NCBI GenBank assembly: GCA_018062515.1
Contig: JAGOSC010000040.1
Coordinates: 1 to 23,712 of the forward strand
Source of the DNA: Candidatus Omnitrophota bacterium
GTDB lineage: Bacteria > Omnitrophota > Gorgyraeia > Zapsychrales > Zapsychraceae
Direction: 5' to 3'
DNA: 23,712 nt
In this document: piece after piece, positions 21,831-23,712 of the stretch
How positions within the stretch are numbered: the first letter of the stretch is position 1
How the letters are laid out: every line of letters begins with the position of its first letter
Notes under the pieces: generated by a model
Databases searched by the model: none
What the model saw: only the letters and a program-made list of their open reading frames with translations
What the model was told of the DNA's origin: nothing
Position numbers and translations under genes: made by a program

Positions 21831-21873
21831 TGATATAAATCTTAACGCATAACTCTAAAAAGAGAAACAGGTT

Positions 21874-23358
21874 ATGAATCCCTGGAAAAATATTGCTGTT
21901 TTAAATCAGCAGGAAATAAGACAGCTCCAGAATAAAAAACTCCATCAGTTCATTAATCAATATGTCTATCCATTTAGCCCGCATTACAAACGCCTTCTTG
22001 ATGATCACAAAATTAATCCAAACAAGATCAAAACCGTCGAAGATCTAAAACATATTCCGTTTACATCCAAGTTAGATTTACTCGACCAGGATGACTCAAC
22101 GCAGCATTACAAAGATTTTATTCTCCAGCCTAATGAATCCAAGATTCGATTGGCCTGGCCATTGTCCCGAAAAATTCCTTTAGCCATCCGCAAGGCTTTT
22201 AAAGGAAACGATTGGGCGGCGCATTTGTTGACCAAGGAATTCCGTCCGGTTTTTATTACGTACACGACGGGAACCACCAACAAACCGATACCGTTTATGT
22301 ATACGAATTATGATATTCAGAACCTTTATTCGTCGGGCGCGCGGATGATGCATCTCTTTGGCGTTCGTCCCGATGAGAAAGTTTTAAGCTTATTTCCTTA
22401 TGCGCCGCATTTAGCGTTTTGGCAGGTTGTTTTTGGCGGTTTCGCTGCCTGCAATTTGGTTCTCAGTACTGGCGGAGGGAAGACGGTGGGGACCGACGGA
22501 AATATTAAAGCTTTAATTAAAATGCAGCCGTCTTTGGTTCTCGGCGTTCCGAGTTACGTTTATCACGTGTTAAGAGAGGCGAAAGAACAAAATTGTAATT
22601 TAAAGTTTGTTAAAAAAATTGTCCTCGGCGCGGCAAAAGTCACCGTCGGATTTAAACAAAAGCTGGCTGAATTATTAACAGCTATGGGCGCGCAGGACGT
22701 TTCTATTTTCGGAACATATGGTTTTACGGAAGCGCGCTGCGCATGGTCGGAAAGCCCGACTAACATCAATGAATCGAGCGGGTATCATCTTTACCCGGAT
22801 AAAGAAATTATTGAAGTCATTGATCCGAAAACAGGAGATGTCAAAGGCGAGGGCGAAGACGGTGAGTTGGTTTACACGTCGCTGGATTCCAGAGCGAGCT
22901 GCGTTTTAAGATACCGTACCGGTGATTTTGTCAAAGGCGGAGTAGTCTATAGTCGGTGTCCTTATCGCAATTGGTTTATTCCCCGCGTTTCCAGTGACAT
23001 CACCCGTTTAAATGATGTTAAAGAATTACAATTATCTAAAGTCAAGGGCGCGCTTGTCAACCTCAATCACTTCGACGAGATATTATCGCAGGAACCCCAA
23101 ATTGATGAATGGCAGATTGAAATCCGTAAACGAAACGATGATCCTTATGACGTCGATGAGATGGTTTTATATATTTGCGCGAAAAAGGAAACAGATCAGG
23201 CCCGTTTAAGCGATACAATAAAACGTAATATGGTCGCGTCGACGGAAGTGGCTCCGAATGAGATCAAGTATATATCAATGCCCGAAATGGTCGGACGCTT
23301 GCAGATTGAAGTGGCTAATAAGGAAAAAAGAATTTTGGATGTAAGGCCGAAGATTTAA
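21874..23358 (+). CDS. PaaK-like adenylate-forming enzyme (phenylacetate-CoA ligase family)
   Basis: A 494-residue acyl-adenylate-forming enzyme by family: PFSPHYKRLL and LKHIPFTSKLDLL at the N-terminus as in PaaK, the ATP-binding loop TTGTTNKP (131-138), FGTYGFTEAR in the middle and EDGELVYTSL with LRYRTGDFV in the C-terminal part. It would activate a carboxylic acid with ATP, usually to a CoA ester; the substrate cannot be told. It is longer than PaaK (about 430-440) owing to roughly 35 extra residues between 85 and 120, and the loop has Asn-Lys where Gly-Lys is common. A thiolase gene follows on the same strand, suggesting a shared acyl-CoA route. Confidence 0.75.
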   Translation: MNPWKNIAVLNQQEIRQLQNKKLHQFINQYVYPFSPHYKRLLDDHKINPNKIKTVEDLKHIPFTSKLDLLDQDDSTQHYKDFILQPNESKIRLAWPLSRKIPLAIRKAFKGNDWAAHLLTKEFRPVFITYTTGTTNKPIPFMYTNYDIQNLYSSGARMMHLFGVRPDEKVLSLFPYAPHLAFWQVVFGGFAACNLVLSTGGGKTVGTDGNIKALIKMQPSLVLGVPSYVYHVLREAKEQNCNLKFVKKIVLGAAKVTVGFKQKLAELLTAMGAQDVSIFGTYGFTEARCAWSESPTNINESSGYHLYPDKEIIEVIDPKTGDVKGEGEDGELVYTSLDSRASCVLRYRTGDFVKGGVVYSRCPYRNWFIPRVSSDITRLNDVKELQLSKVKGALVNLNHFDEILSQEPQIDEWQIEIRKRNDDPYDVDEMVLYICAKKETDQARLSDTIKRNMVASTEVAPNEIKYISMPEMVGRLQIEVANKEKRILDVRPKI

Positions 23359-23406
23359 CCGTCGATCTTCGTCGGAAAATAATGATTAACCCATAATAGG
23401 TGAAAT

Positions 23407-23712
23407 ATGAAAAAAGTTGTGGTCATGGATGGTATCCGAACACCGTTTATAAAATTTCAGACGGATTTTAATAACATTTCCGCCCAAGAGCTCGGTCGTA
23501 TTGCATTTCGCGAATTGATTGAAAGAAATACGTTTGATCCTAAACAAATAGACGAGGTTATTGTCGGATGCGTCGGTCAACCCGCTGAGGCCGCTAATAT
23601 CGCCCGCGTTGTGGCTCTTTTGGCCGGAGTTCCGCAAGAGGTCCCGGCTTATACTGTTCACCGTAATTGCGCCTCAGGGGTAGAATCAGCCGCTCAGGCT
23701 TTTATGAAAATA
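23407..23712 (+). CDS. Thiolase (acetyl-CoA C-acetyltransferase family), 3'-truncated
   Basis: The first 102 residues of a thiolase, cut by the right window edge. It begins KKVVVMDGIRTPF, has VIVGCVGQP and reaches the acyl-accepting cysteine C88 in HRNCASGVESAAQAF. These are thiolase-superfamily signatures. AGG lies just before the ATG, 48 bp after the PaaK-like gene. Condensing and degrading thiolases cannot be separated from this part. Confidence 0.88.
   Translation, partial: MKKVVVMDGIRTPFIKFQTDFNNISAQELGRIAFRELIERNTFDPKQIDEVIVGCVGQPAEAANIARVVALLAGVPQEVPAYTVHRNCASGVESAAQAFMKI

Noticed and set aside
1..23712. CRISPR arrays, rRNA genes and insertion sequences
   Set aside because: No regularly spaced repeats, rRNA sequence or transposase motifs were seen on either strand.

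Overview
The window joins the right-hand part of an integrative and conjugative element (about 1-17661) to a stretch of ordinary bacterial chromosome (17662-23712). The host looks like a double-membrane bacterium: the conjugation operon encodes lipoprotein signals, a VirB9-like periplasmic protein and a VirB10-like bridging protein. A split transketolase, a long-form transaldolase, compact same-strand operons and a modest G+C content would fit an uncultured lineage such as Omnitrophota. That placement is only an impression. By eye the left part (1-4900) is the most A+T-rich, the conjugation operon is intermediate and the chromosomal genes are richer in G+C; I did not compute this.

Region 1 (1-4744) holds two accessory genes, probably cargo. 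The first is the C-terminal part of a large helical-repeat protein cut by the window edge. The second is a helicase IV (HelD/UvrD-type) protein with an N-terminal membrane helix and a nuclease-like domain inserted in its motor. They may form a defence module, but this is inference.

Region 2 (4745-4986) is non-coding and dense in palindromes. It has a strong sigma-70-type promoter flanked by two identical TTGAT-N5-ATCAA sites with centres 63 bp apart, followed by a perfect hairpin. It drives the next operon and is also the best candidate location for an origin of transfer.

Region 3 (4987-15335) is a tightly packed conjugation operon: a MOBC-type relaxase, VirB2 pilin, a VirB3-VirB4 fusion ATPase, a glycine-zipper lipoprotein, VirB5/TrbJ, VirB6, VirB8/TraE, VirB9, VirB10, a VirB7-like lipoprotein and the VirD4 coupling protein. 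Most genes overlap their neighbours. No VirB11 ATPase or VirB1 transglycosylase is present. The relaxase should nick and pilot the DNA, VirD4 should recruit it, and the VirB proteins should build the channel.

Region 4 (15366-17612) is a control and integration module: an XRE-type repressor, an ORF6N-domain protein, a small excisionase-like protein and a tyrosine integrase. It ends 49 bp before a tRNA-Lys(CUU) gene, the likely integration landmark. Unusually, the integrase faces the 5' end of the tRNA.

Region 5 (17662-23712) is chromosomal: tRNA-Lys, an inverted repeat of GTGATAA-type units, then a pentose-phosphate cluster (both transketolase halves, transaldolase, 6-phosphogluconolactonase) and a small DUF2892-like membrane protein. 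After a candidate promoter come a PaaK-like adenylate-forming enzyme and the start of a thiolase that runs off the right edge.
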